Source: Enhygromyxa salina (GTDB lineage Bacteria; Myxococcota_A; Polyangia; Nannocystales; Nannocystaceae). Taken from it: DNA of 64,000 bases. Below the pieces are notes generated by a model. That model saw only the letters and a list, made by a program, of their open reading frames with translations, did not search any database and was not told the DNA's origin. Made by a program: the position numbers and the translations under genes. The DNA lies in contig NZ_JMCC02000074.1 in the NCBI RefSeq assembly GCF_000737335.2, forward strand, positions 3,081 through 67,080, given 5' to 3'. This document shows positions 20,194 to 28,069 of this stretch, one piece after another (the first letter of the stretch is position 1; the number at the start of each line of letters is the position of its first letter).

Positions 20194-20943
20194 TCACTCG
20201 TCGCGCGAAGCTGCTGGTGAGGGGGCCAGGTGTCGATACGCCTCGCGCCGGGTCTGCGCGTGGGCGTTCAGCACGTCGGGCGGCAGCGCGGTCAGATCGA
20301 GCGCGCGCAACAGCTTGCGATTGCCCGCCACGCTGCGGGCCGACTGCGCGCGGATCCGCTGGGCGAGGGCGCGCGCCTCGGCGTCGAGCTGATCGAGCTG
20401 CACGAGGGCGCACAAGCTCGCGCGGACGTCCGTGATCTCGACCTTCTCACCCGCGAGCAACAGCCGACGGGTGATCGTGGGTCCAAACGCGGCGTGGATG
20501 CGGGTCAGTCCAGCCGCGTGATAGACGACGCCCAGCTTGCCCGCTGGCAGCCGCAGGCTCGCGCCGTGACAGGCCAGGCGAAAGTCGCAGACCGAGATCA
20601 ATTCAACGCCGGCTCCAACCACGGCGCCATTGAGGGCGGCGACGAAGGTCGCGTCGGCCGTGTGGATCGCCGTGGTCGCGCGGATCAGCGCCTCGTCGGG
20701 GGGATGCGGCTGCTGGAACAGCTTGGGATCGGCGAGCGCGGTCAGATCAAAGCCAGAGGTGAACACCCGATCGCCAGCGCCACGCAGGATCACGACCTCG
20801 CCGCGCAGATCGATACAGCGCGCCGTGATCCACTCGAACATCGAAGGGTGGATCGCGTTGCGCCGGGCCGGGGTGTCCAGCACCCAGGACAGCACGCCCG
20901 GCTCGAGTTCGTGCTCTCGCAGACCTTCTGGGGGTGTCGGCAT
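20194..20943 (-). CDS. Enoyl-CoA hydratase/isomerase (crotonase) family protein
   Basis: The 249-aa protein starts MPTPPEGLREHELEPGVLSW and shows the crotonase layout: LDTPARRNAIHPSMF (substrate loop), VVILRGAGDRVFTSGFDL (first oxyanion element), FVAALNGAVVGAGVELISVCDFRLAC (second oxyanion element), then the helical C-terminal part. The catalytic Glu positions of true hydratases are not both obvious, so isomerase, hydrolase or another crotonase chemistry is possible. I chose the ATG at 20943; the frame opens 18 codons earlier. It is convergent with the porin gene (60 bp). Confidence 0.85.
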   Translation of the reverse strand: MPTPPEGLREHELEPGVLSWVLDTPARRNAIHPSMFEWITARCIDLRGEVVILRGAGDRVFTSGFDLTALADPKLFQQPHPPDEALIRATTAIHTADATFVAALNGAVVGAGVELISVCDFRLACHGASLRLPAGKLGVVYHAAGLTRIHAAFGPTITRRLLLAGEKVEITDVRASLCALVQLDQLDAEARALAQRIRAQSARSVAGNRKLLRALDLTALPPDVLNAHAQTRREAYRHLAPSPAASRDE

Positions 20944-21069
20944 GGGGCGCGAGCGTACCCGCTTCGAACAACGGGTGTTGCGCCTGGCGCCCGACACACT
21001 CCTTCCTCGCTTCGCGCCAGGGACGCCAGGCCCGGCGCCTCAAACCATCAAATTCACTGCGGCAGGGTA

Positions 21070-21534
21070 CTAGCCCGCTGGCTTGTCTTCGTGGAGCGAC
21101 GGATCGTAGGTCTGATCCGGGTTGCGCAGATACTCGGGCGCCTCGATCACCATGCCCCCCTTCTCTTTGGGCGGCTGCCCCGGGATCTCGACCTGGCCGG
21201 CGAGCGCGGCTTCGCGGGCGTCTTCCAGCGCCTTCGCGGCGTCGGAGTCGGGGTTTTGCATGATCTTCTTGCGTAGCGCGTAGGCCCGTTTGCGGTTCTG
21301 CTCGGGGCCAAGGGTCTTGGGATCCCGCGCGAGCAGATCGACCTCTTCCTCGGTCAGCTCGTACTTGCCCAGCGCCGGCTTGGCGTCGGCTGGGGCCTCG
21401 GCTTTGGCCTCGGGTTGCGCGTTGGCGTTGGCCTGGTCGGCGTCGGCCTTGGTGGAGGCCGGCGGGTCAGCGACGCAGGCGAAGCAGGGCAGGGCAATCA
21501 ACAGGGCCGCCAGCGGCACGCGAGAGAGGCTCAT
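21070..21534 (-). CDS. Small charged lipoprotein of unknown function
   Basis: The 154-aa product has a signal peptide and lipobox (MSLSRVPLAALLIALPCFAC), then a low-complexity Ala/Asp/Lys/Gln segment (KADADQANANAQPEAKAEAPADAK) and a Glu/Lys-rich C-terminal part (YELTEEEVDLLARDPKTLG). I do not recognise a domain. It probably sits on a membrane with a flexible stalk. It follows the ABC permease gene by 46 bp on the same strand and may belong to that operon. Confidence 0.7.
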   Translation of the reverse strand: MSLSRVPLAALLIALPCFACVADPPASTKADADQANANAQPEAKAEAPADAKPALGKYELTEEEVDLLARDPKTLGPEQNRKRAYALRKKIMQNPDSDAAKALEDAREAALAGQVEIPGQPPKEKGGMVIEAPEYLRNPDQTYDPSLHEDKPAG

Positions 21535-21580
21535 GCCGGGAGCTTAGCGGGTTTCCTGAGGAATGAAAGCTTTCCTGCCG

Positions 21581-23380
21581 CTAGGAGATGGCCCGAAGGC
21601 TCTTGCGCAAGTGGCGAACCAGCGACACCGGGATCCAGATCGTGAGCGCCACCTGCACCAGACCCAGCACCGGGCTGAGCTCGGTCATCGCGAACACCTC
21701 GCCCAGATCGCGGGGCTGTGAAGCTTCGGCCCAGAACACCGCTTGAGCAAACCCAACCGTCAGCGACATCGCGCAAAAGCCCGCCCACAGGTTCGCGGCG
21801 ACCTTGCTCGGGACCGCGACGATGCGGATCGCAATCAGCGCGAGCACGGCCGTGCACCACATCAGCCAGCCAAGCGCCACCGGGTGCAGCGAGCTGATGC
21901 TGCTGCCGAACACCACGGCCACGGTCACGAAGTGCAGCACGCCCCAGCCGCCAAACTCGAGCAGCAGCGCGGGGACCGGCACCGCCCGCATGCGCGGGTG
22001 GCCGTCGCCCGTGGGCACCCGCGCCATGAGCAACAGCGCCAGCGGCAGGGCGAGCATGGCGAGGCCAATGTACTGGCGCACGAACGCCTCGCTGTGGTTG
22101 AGGTCCGGGATCGCGACGTTGACCAGGGCGATGCAGGTGAGCGCGCCGATCAGCGCCGACCAGCGATCCAGCAGCACGCCGCCGTTGCCCTCGACCCGAC
22201 GCGCGAGCGCGTTCAAGGTCAGCCAGCCCAAGATCACCGCGCCGCAGGTCCACACGAACGCGCCCACGAACACCCGGCTGAAGCTGGCGGGGATGTCGAA
22301 GAAGACCTCACCGAGCAGCGCCGAGAGCCCCAGGTGTGGCAGCACGGCCGCGAACCCGGCGATCTCGTCTTCGTTGCTGCCGAGCAGACCGACGCCCGCC
22401 AGCCACGCGACGCAGGTCAGGCACATCAGCGCGATGCCGATGATGCCTGGCGTGCGCTTGTCTCCCATGAGCTGCCCGAGCAGCTGCGCGCCAAAGATGA
22501 ACAGCGCGCCGGTTGCCGCGAGCGCGGCCAGCAGCGCGCCCGCGACGAAGATCTCGCCAACGAACAGCGCACAGATCAAGAAGATCGCCAGCTGCGGCGC
22601 CGCGAAGATGCCGATCACGAAGCTGGGCCCGGCGGCCAGGCCCACCGCGAGCTCGCGGGGCGACAAGGCGGTGCCGGTCAGCGGCATCAGGGTGTTCTCG
22701 TGCCGCTCTTGGGCCTGTTGAACCGCGACGAGCAGCGGCGCGAACACGGTCGCGAACCCGGCCAACAACAGCCCCGCGAACAGCCCGACGAGCTTCAAGC
22801 CGTCAGACACACCAAGCGGCGAGCTGTAGGCCCCGACCTGGGGGATGCCGTCGTTGGCGAGCACGGCCTCGAGCACGCGGACCTCCGCCGCGTCGTGCCA
22901 CGCGAAGCTGTCGTCCCAGCCGCCGTACTGGTTGTAGCTGGTGTCGCCGATCAGCGCGGCAGCCTGCAGGTGCAGCTGGTTGTGGGCCGGATCGGGAGAG
23001 GGGGAGAGCGCAGCTTGACGCAGCATCGCGCGGCCCTGCTCGAACAGGTCATAGGCTTGGCCGTAGGTCCCATCGGGGTGGTCCCCGTTGGCCCGCAGCG
23101 TGGCGACCTCCGACTTGGCCTGTTGATGCTCGAAGGGATCGTGGGTGAGGACCGTGAAGCTCCGGCGCTCGACCTCGTACTCGTACTCTTCAACGCCGAG
23201 ATCCGTGCGCAGGCCCTGCTCGAGGCTGCCGCTGCCCAGCGTGAGCCACATGCCGACCACGCTGGTGACGAACGCGAGGATCAGGCTGAAGATCACATAG
23301 CGCCGACCCCGACCACCCCGCAGCGAGCGGGTCACGAAGGGGAGGGCAAAGGCCGGAAGCTTGGAGAGGAGCGCGTTCAT
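21581..23380 (-). CDS. ABC exporter membrane subunit
   Basis: The 599-aa protein has one N-terminal membrane segment (about 28-50), a periplasmic-type domain to about 200, then roughly 11 hydrophobic segments. The start (LPAFALPFVTRSLRGGRGRRYVIFSLIL), TM1 then a large outside loop, and the gene order resemble ABC-2-type permeases. Its start lies 7 bp after the stop of the ATP-binding subunit gene, so the two are almost certainly one operon and one transporter. Substrate unknown. The small lipoprotein gene follows. Confidence 0.8.
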   Translation of the reverse strand: MNALLSKLPAFALPFVTRSLRGGRGRRYVIFSLILAFVTSVVGMWLTLGSGSLEQGLRTDLGVEEYEYEVERRSFTVLTHDPFEHQQAKSEVATLRANGDHPDGTYGQAYDLFEQGRAMLRQAALSPSPDPAHNQLHLQAAALIGDTSYNQYGGWDDSFAWHDAAEVRVLEAVLANDGIPQVGAYSSPLGVSDGLKLVGLFAGLLLAGFATVFAPLLVAVQQAQERHENTLMPLTGTALSPRELAVGLAAGPSFVIGIFAAPQLAIFLICALFVGEIFVAGALLAALAATGALFIFGAQLLGQLMGDKRTPGIIGIALMCLTCVAWLAGVGLLGSNEDEIAGFAAVLPHLGLSALLGEVFFDIPASFSRVFVGAFVWTCGAVILGWLTLNALARRVEGNGGVLLDRWSALIGALTCIALVNVAIPDLNHSEAFVRQYIGLAMLALPLALLLMARVPTGDGHPRMRAVPVPALLLEFGGWGVLHFVTVAVVFGSSISSLHPVALGWLMWCTAVLALIAIRIVAVPSKVAANLWAGFCAMSLTVGFAQAVFWAEASQPRDLGEVFAMTELSPVLGLVQVALTIWIPVSLVRHLRKSLRAIS

Positions 23381-23387
23381 GGTGGAC

Positions 23388-24332
23388 TCAGTTCACTTTG
23401 TCGGCGGAGATGCGGTCGTAGACGTCTTCGAGCCGCGAGCGCAGGCGGCTGCAGGTGACGACCTTGACCCCTGCGGAGATGAGCTCGGCGAGGATCGAGG
23501 CCATGAGCGCCTCGTCGCCTTGGACTTGCATGCGGATCAGCTTTTGACCCTCGGACTCGCCGGTGTGCTCGACCAGCACGCGGTGCCCGGCGAGCAGCTC
23601 GAGGGCGCGCTCGTGGCCTTCGATCGTGCGCAGCTCGTAGACGAAGCGGCTGACCTCGTGGCTGTCGATGATCGAGTCCACGTTGCCCGAGACGACCAGG
23701 CGACCACCCTGGATGATCGCGACTTGGTCGCACAGATCGTCGAGCTCGCGCAGGATGTGGGAGGAGATGACGATCGTGACGCCGCTGTCGCGCACGCGGT
23801 CGAGGGTGCGGCGAAGCTCCGAGCGCCCGCGGGGATCGAGGCCGTCCGCCGGCTCGTCGAGGATCAGCAGCTTGGGCTTGTGCAGCAGGCAGCGGGCGAT
23901 CAGCACGCGCTGGCGCATGCCCTTGGACAGGTCACCGCAGACCGTGTCGCGCTTGGCGGTGAGATCGAAGGTCGTCAGGGTCTCGTCGATCGCGGCCTCG
24001 AGCTCGGCCTTGCCCATGCGGAAACACTGGCCAAACAGGCGCAGGTAGTCCGCTGGGGTCATGTCCTTGTAGAGCGGGTTGCCGTCGCCCAAGAACCCAA
24101 TGCGGCGACGAGCGGCGAGCGGATCGCTGTTCGAGTCCTGGCCATCGAGGCGGACCTGGCCCTCTGTCGGGGTCATGACGGTCGCCATCATGCGCAAGGT
24201 GGTCGACTTGCCAGCGCCGTTGGGCCCGATCAGCCCAAAGATCGCGCCGCTCTGGATGTCGAGCTTTAGGTCGCGGACGGCCCAGCTGTCGCCGTCGTAG
24301 GTCTTGCCAACGTTCTCGAGCTCCACCCGCAC
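23388..24332 (-). CDS. ABC transporter ATP-binding subunit
   Basis: The 314-aa protein from the GTG at 24332 begins VRVELENVGKTYDGDSWAV. It has Walker A GPNGAGKST (near residue 41), a Q-loop region, signature LSKGMRQRV, Walker B LLILDEPADGLDP and the H-loop ISSHIL. The C-terminal 90 residues are the regulatory tail seen in ABC-2-type exporter ATPases. The frame is open 130 codons further upstream, but those residues are low-complexity shadow sequence, and family members begin at this strand. The permease gene follows 7 bp later. Confidence 0.92.
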   Translation of the reverse strand: MRVELENVGKTYDGDSWAVRDLKLDIQSGAIFGLIGPNGAGKSTTLRMMATVMTPTEGQVRLDGQDSNSDPLAARRRIGFLGDGNPLYKDMTPADYLRLFGQCFRMGKAELEAAIDETLTTFDLTAKRDTVCGDLSKGMRQRVLIARCLLHKPKLLILDEPADGLDPRGRSELRRTLDRVRDSGVTIVISSHILRELDDLCDQVAIIQGGRLVVSGNVDSIIDSHEVSRFVYELRTIEGHERALELLAGHRVLVEHTGESEGQKLIRMQVQGDEALMASILAELISAGVKVVTCSRLRSRLEDVYDRISADKVN

Positions 24333-24537
24333 GCAGCCCAACGATGGCACGAGTCGGCGCCGAGCGCATGCCGGGCGCGCGCAGTTTGGCTGCCGCTTCG
24401 ATGGCTTTTGTGTGCAGCGTCCTTCGCTCGCGGTGCGCACCCAACGCTGTTCAGGAGAGACCCGGTCCGGCGCAATTTCGCACAGCCGCGAGACCCTCAC
24501 TGGCCACGTCGCACACACCAGCGTAAGCTGGCCAACA

Positions 24538-25995
24538 GTGAGTTCGAGCGGTCCGTGGTGGAGGCTGTCGGCGGTCGCCGCCCTGGCGCTATTGCTGAGT
24601 TCGGCCTGCGCATCGGCCCACGAGCTCAACGGCGTGCGGGTGCTCGAGGGCGCCAAGCGCCGCTCCTTCGAGCCAGGCGCCGTGGCCGAGCGATCGGTCG
24701 GGGCGATCGGCGTGGTCGTCACCGACACGGGTCGCGGGCTTGGCTTCGTGGTCGATCCGGGCGGCTACATGATCACCAACCGGCACGTGGTCGAGGACGC
24801 GGACTACATCGACATGGTCAGCTTCCCCGGCCTGGATCCGGCGCCGGAGTTCACCCAAGTCGAGATCGTCTACATCGATCCGGTTCGGGATCTGGCGCTG
24901 CTGCGGATCGAGAGCGAAGCGCCGCTTCCCTATCTGGCGCTGGCCACGGGCAAGCGCGCGCCGGCCAGCCACTATGTCGCGGAGCGCGACGCGGTGGTGC
25001 TCTTGTCCCGCGAGGTCGGCCCGGACGAGGCCGCCGCGCTCGAGCACGATCCCGGGCTGTTGGCCCACACCGGCCGGGTCGAGCGCCTGGAAGTCTACAA
25101 TCCCACGGTTGGACCTGGGCCCTACTTGGGGGTCAGCGCGCAGATCGAGCAGGGCCAGAGCGGCGGGCCGGTGCTCGATCGCTACGGTCGGGCGGTTGGC
25201 GTGGTCACCTGGACCTGGAAAGATCAAAAGGGTGGGTTCGCGATCCCGATCAGCGAGGCCGCGCGGATGCTGGCGGAGCGGCCCAAGCTCGGGACCAGCG
25301 GCGAGCAACAGCAGCGCGCCGAAGATCGGGTCAAGGCTTACCTCGCCGCGCTCGGGGCCGGATCGGGCGGTGAGCTGCGCCGGCTGACCTCACCCAGTCG
25401 CGCCCGGGAGGTCCGCGGGGAGACCGTCGACGTGCTGCTCGAGCGCAGCATCGAAGGCACGATCTTGCAGAGCTTCGTGACCTCGATCGACGAGCTGCTG
25501 GCCGAGGCTGCCCGCGGCGGGAACGACCCCACACCCATGTTCGAGGGGATGGTCGACTACACGTCCAGCGACGCGTTCATGCGCAAGCTGGGGGTCGAAG
25601 GCTCGATGTCCAAGCACGCGGTCGTGACCTTCTTTTACGAGCTTGGCAGCGCGTACATGGCCGCGCGCTGGTACGGCAACTACGATCGCCACGACGCCCT
25701 GATGCTCGCGGTCCAGCGGGTCCACAGCCTCGAGGCCGCGCGCAGCATCACGGTGCTGTCGACGATCGACGAGCTTGGCGGGTTGCGGGCGGTCGTCGAG
25801 CGCGTGGAGGTCCGGCCTGGGTTCTATACGCCGCAAGCGGTCGCAACCGTCGACGTCGGCAGTGGCAAGAAGATCAGCGTGCAGATGCGGCTCGAGTGGG
25901 GCGATTGGTACGTGGTCAGCGTCGAGGGCAGCGGCGCACCGGTCCGGCTCCAACCTGCTGGCGTTCAATCCAGCCCCATCGGCCGGCAAGAATAG
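24538..25995 (+). CDS. Trypsin-like (S1C) serine protease lipoprotein
   Basis: The 485-aa product from the GTG at 24538 has a lipoprotein signal (LALLLSSAC, Cys 24) and an S1C protease domain with His 83 (ITNRHVVEDADY), Asp 118 (DPVRDLALLRI) and Ser 208 (QGQSGGPVLD), plus AIPIS near residue 240. It resembles the DegP/HtrA catalytic domain but has no PDZ domain. The C-terminal half (260-485) is an uncharacterised alpha/beta domain with no motif I recognise. It probably acts on envelope proteins. The frame is open back to 24304 into the divergent ABC gene, but those residues carry no signal. Confidence 0.88.
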   Translation: MSSSGPWWRLSAVAALALLLSSACASAHELNGVRVLEGAKRRSFEPGAVAERSVGAIGVVVTDTGRGLGFVVDPGGYMITNRHVVEDADYIDMVSFPGLDPAPEFTQVEIVYIDPVRDLALLRIESEAPLPYLALATGKRAPASHYVAERDAVVLLSREVGPDEAAALEHDPGLLAHTGRVERLEVYNPTVGPGPYLGVSAQIEQGQSGGPVLDRYGRAVGVVTWTWKDQKGGFAIPISEAARMLAERPKLGTSGEQQQRAEDRVKAYLAALGAGSGGELRRLTSPSRAREVRGETVDVLLERSIEGTILQSFVTSIDELLAEAARGGNDPTPMFEGMVDYTSSDAFMRKLGVEGSMSKHAVVTFFYELGSAYMAARWYGNYDRHDALMLAVQRVHSLEAARSITVLSTIDELGGLRAVVERVEVRPGFYTPQAVATVDVGSGKKISVQMRLEWGDWYVVSVEGSGAPVRLQPAGVQSSPIGRQE

Positions 25996-26011
25996 ACGGG
26001 CGCCCCCAGGT

Positions 26012-26063
26012 CTCGGGTCAGGGCCTGAGGTCAGGGCCTCGGGTCAGGGCCTGAGGTCAGGGC
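26012..26063. repeat. Four tandem 13-bp repeats
   Basis: Two alternating 13-bp units, CTCGGGTCAGGGC and CTGAGGTCAGGGC, occur twice each (starts 26012, 26025, 26038, 26051). They sit between the protease stop and the GTG start of the membrane-protein gene at 26100. No function assigned. Confidence 0.85.
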
Positions 26064-26099
26064 CCGCGGCAGCGACCAAACAGGTACACTGGCAGCGTT

Positions 26100-27197
26100 G
26101 TGGCCAACGCCAATGTCATCAAGCACGACTCCGAGTCGCCGTACCAGGTGATCACCGCGGAGTGCGACGCGATGCTGCGATACGCGATGGGCAGCGGTCG
26201 CGCGCTCTCTCCTTCGATCGTCGAAGACGTCGCGGCGGCCGTGGCTTGGGGTAGCGCGCGAGCCCTACACGCGGCCGAGCAGCTGTCGCAAGACCAGCTC
26301 GACGAGGCCAAGGCCAACGCGCCTTCAATCGGCAAGCTGAGCAGGACCCACCAGCGGCTCGCGCAGGTGATCGCCCCCGCGCAGCCGCGGTCGCTGCGGC
26401 TGCTGCACGAGGTCGCGGGCTACGACGCGAAGTACCTGTGGTTGCGGATGCCGATGCCGCGCAACATGACGATCGTCGCCGCGGTGTCGGTGATCGCGTT
26501 GCTCGCGGTTGGCACCTCGCCGCTGATCTCGGCCGATCCGGCGGCCGGCAACCCGCTGCTGTCATCGGGCTTTGCGCTGCTCGTGAATCAGCTGTTCTTC
26601 CTGTCAATCGCCTCGCTTGGGTCTTGCTTTCATGGGCTGTTCAAGGTCAATGAGTACATCATTCGGGGCACCTATGACCCCGACTATTCGTCGACCTACT
26701 GGGTCCGATATCTGCTCGGCGTGATCTCGGGGTTGATCCTCGCCTCGCTGATCTCGATCGACGAGAGCAACGCGCTGTATACCGTGGCGCGGCCTCTGCT
26801 GGCGTTGGTGGGGGGCTTCTCGGCGTCGGTCGTGCATCGGATCTTGGATCGCCTGGTCAGCACCGTAGAAGATCTCATCAGCAGTGATCCCAAGAAGCTC
26901 GCCGACGAGCAGCAGCGGCTCGCCAAGACCAGCGGCGACGCCCGGGTCCGCGACGCGCGGGTCGACGCGGCCTCGGCGTTGATGAAGCTGCAGGCCAAAT
27001 TGAACGACGGCATGACCCCCGAGCAGACCCAGGCCGAGCTCTCGCGTCTGGTCAAGAAGCTGGTGCCGGGCGAATCGCACGAAGACGAGCCGCCCGAGGC
27101 TGCAGACGCCAAGCCGCGCGTGAACGGTGCGGCCGCCCCCGAGCTCGGCGCGGCCGGGCTGACCGCGGCCGAGCCCGCAGCCGAGCCCGCGAACTAG
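26100..27197 (+). CDS. Membrane protein of unknown function
   Basis: The 365-aa protein starts at a GTG (VANANVIKHDSESPYQVITAE). Residues 1-115 are soluble and helical, and three or four hydrophobic segments follow (NMTIVAAVSVIALLAVGT; FALLVNQLFFLSIASLG; YLLGVISGLILASLI; ALVGGFSASVVHRIL). Then comes a Lys/Glu/Gln-rich coiled-coil-like tail with KLQAKLNDGMTPEQTQAEL, ending in an Ala/Pro/Glu low-complexity stretch. I do not recognise the family. It follows the protease gene by 105 bp, including the 13-bp repeats. Confidence 0.7.
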   Translation: MANANVIKHDSESPYQVITAECDAMLRYAMGSGRALSPSIVEDVAAAVAWGSARALHAAEQLSQDQLDEAKANAPSIGKLSRTHQRLAQVIAPAQPRSLRLLHEVAGYDAKYLWLRMPMPRNMTIVAAVSVIALLAVGTSPLISADPAAGNPLLSSGFALLVNQLFFLSIASLGSCFHGLFKVNEYIIRGTYDPDYSSTYWVRYLLGVISGLILASLISIDESNALYTVARPLLALVGGFSASVVHRILDRLVSTVEDLISSDPKKLADEQQRLAKTSGDARVRDARVDAASALMKLQAKLNDGMTPEQTQAELSRLVKKLVPGESHEDEPPEAADAKPRVNGAAAPELGAAGLTAAEPAAEPAN

Positions 27198-27261
27198 ACT
27201 GGCCCGCTGCTCGTACCCCTGCCTGGACAGATCCTTGCGGACGCCGGGGTGAGGCGCGACT

Positions 27262-28062
27262 TCAAGCAGGGGGGGCAGGCAGGGGCGGATACGTGACTTC
27301 GTCCAAGAACAGGCCCGACGCAGGCGCGCTCCCGGACGCGGCCGCGCGGTCGCGGGCTTCCAATATTTGGATCAGCCGCGCGTTGTCGCAGCGACCCTCA
27401 CCGACCTTGGCGACCGCTCGCACGATGTTGCGCACCATCTTGTAGAGAAACCCGTCGGCGGTGATGTTCAGGCTCACCCGCCGGCCCTCCATGGCGAGCG
27501 TGAATGCTTCGACCTTGCGGACGCTGGATACCCGCTCGAAATTGCTGCGCGTGGCGAACGAGGTGAAGTCGTGCTGGCCCACGAACACCGGAAGCGCGGC
27601 GCGCATGGCCTCTACGTCCAGGCGCCTGCGGACCTCCCAGACCCGGCCCTCGAGCGCGCGCGGGCACTTTCCGCCGTTCCAGATCTCGTAGCGATAGCGC
27701 TTGGCGATCGCGTCCTCGCGCGGGTGAAATTCCAGCGGCACGCGATCGAGCTCGAGCAAGCCAATGTCCTGTGGGAGCGCGTCCCCGAGCTGCGCTGTGA
27801 AGCGCTCGAGCCCGGCCGGATCGGCGGCGAGCGAGGCGGGCAGGGTCACCGTTGCGATCTGGCCCTCGGCGTGGACCCCCCGATCCGTCCGACCCGAGCC
27901 GCGCACCCGCAGCTCGATCCCCGTGACCGAGGCGAGCGCCGCCTCGATCGTGCCTTGCACGGTCGTTGACCCCGGCTGTCGTTGCCAGCCGCGGTAGCCA
28001 CGTCCGTCATAGCGCAGCCGCATCCGCAGCTGGATCTGGACGACATCGTTGGGCGCGCTCAT
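27262..28062 (-). CDS. truA: tRNA pseudouridine(38-40) synthase TruA
   Basis: The 266-aa protein has the TruA layout: RMRLRYDGRGYRGWQRQPGS at the N-terminus, GSGRTDRGVHAEG with the catalytic Asp (residue 60), LELDRVPLEFHPREDAIAKR, HDFTSFA and the C-terminal FLYKMVRNIV. It isomerises uridines 38-40 in the anticodon arm of tRNAs in the cytoplasm. The start lies 7 bp after the stop of the hybrid kinase gene on the same strand, so the two are probably co-transcribed, which is an unusual partner for truA. Confidence 0.96.
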   Translation of the reverse strand: MSAPNDVVQIQLRMRLRYDGRGYRGWQRQPGSTTVQGTIEAALASVTGIELRVRGSGRTDRGVHAEGQIATVTLPASLAADPAGLERFTAQLGDALPQDIGLLELDRVPLEFHPREDAIAKRYRYEIWNGGKCPRALEGRVWEVRRRLDVEAMRAALPVFVGQHDFTSFATRSNFERVSSVRKVEAFTLAMEGRRVSLNITADGFLYKMVRNIVRAVAKVGEGRCDNARLIQILEARDRAAASGSAPASGLFLDEVTYPPLPAPPA

Positions 28063-28069
28063 GACCGGC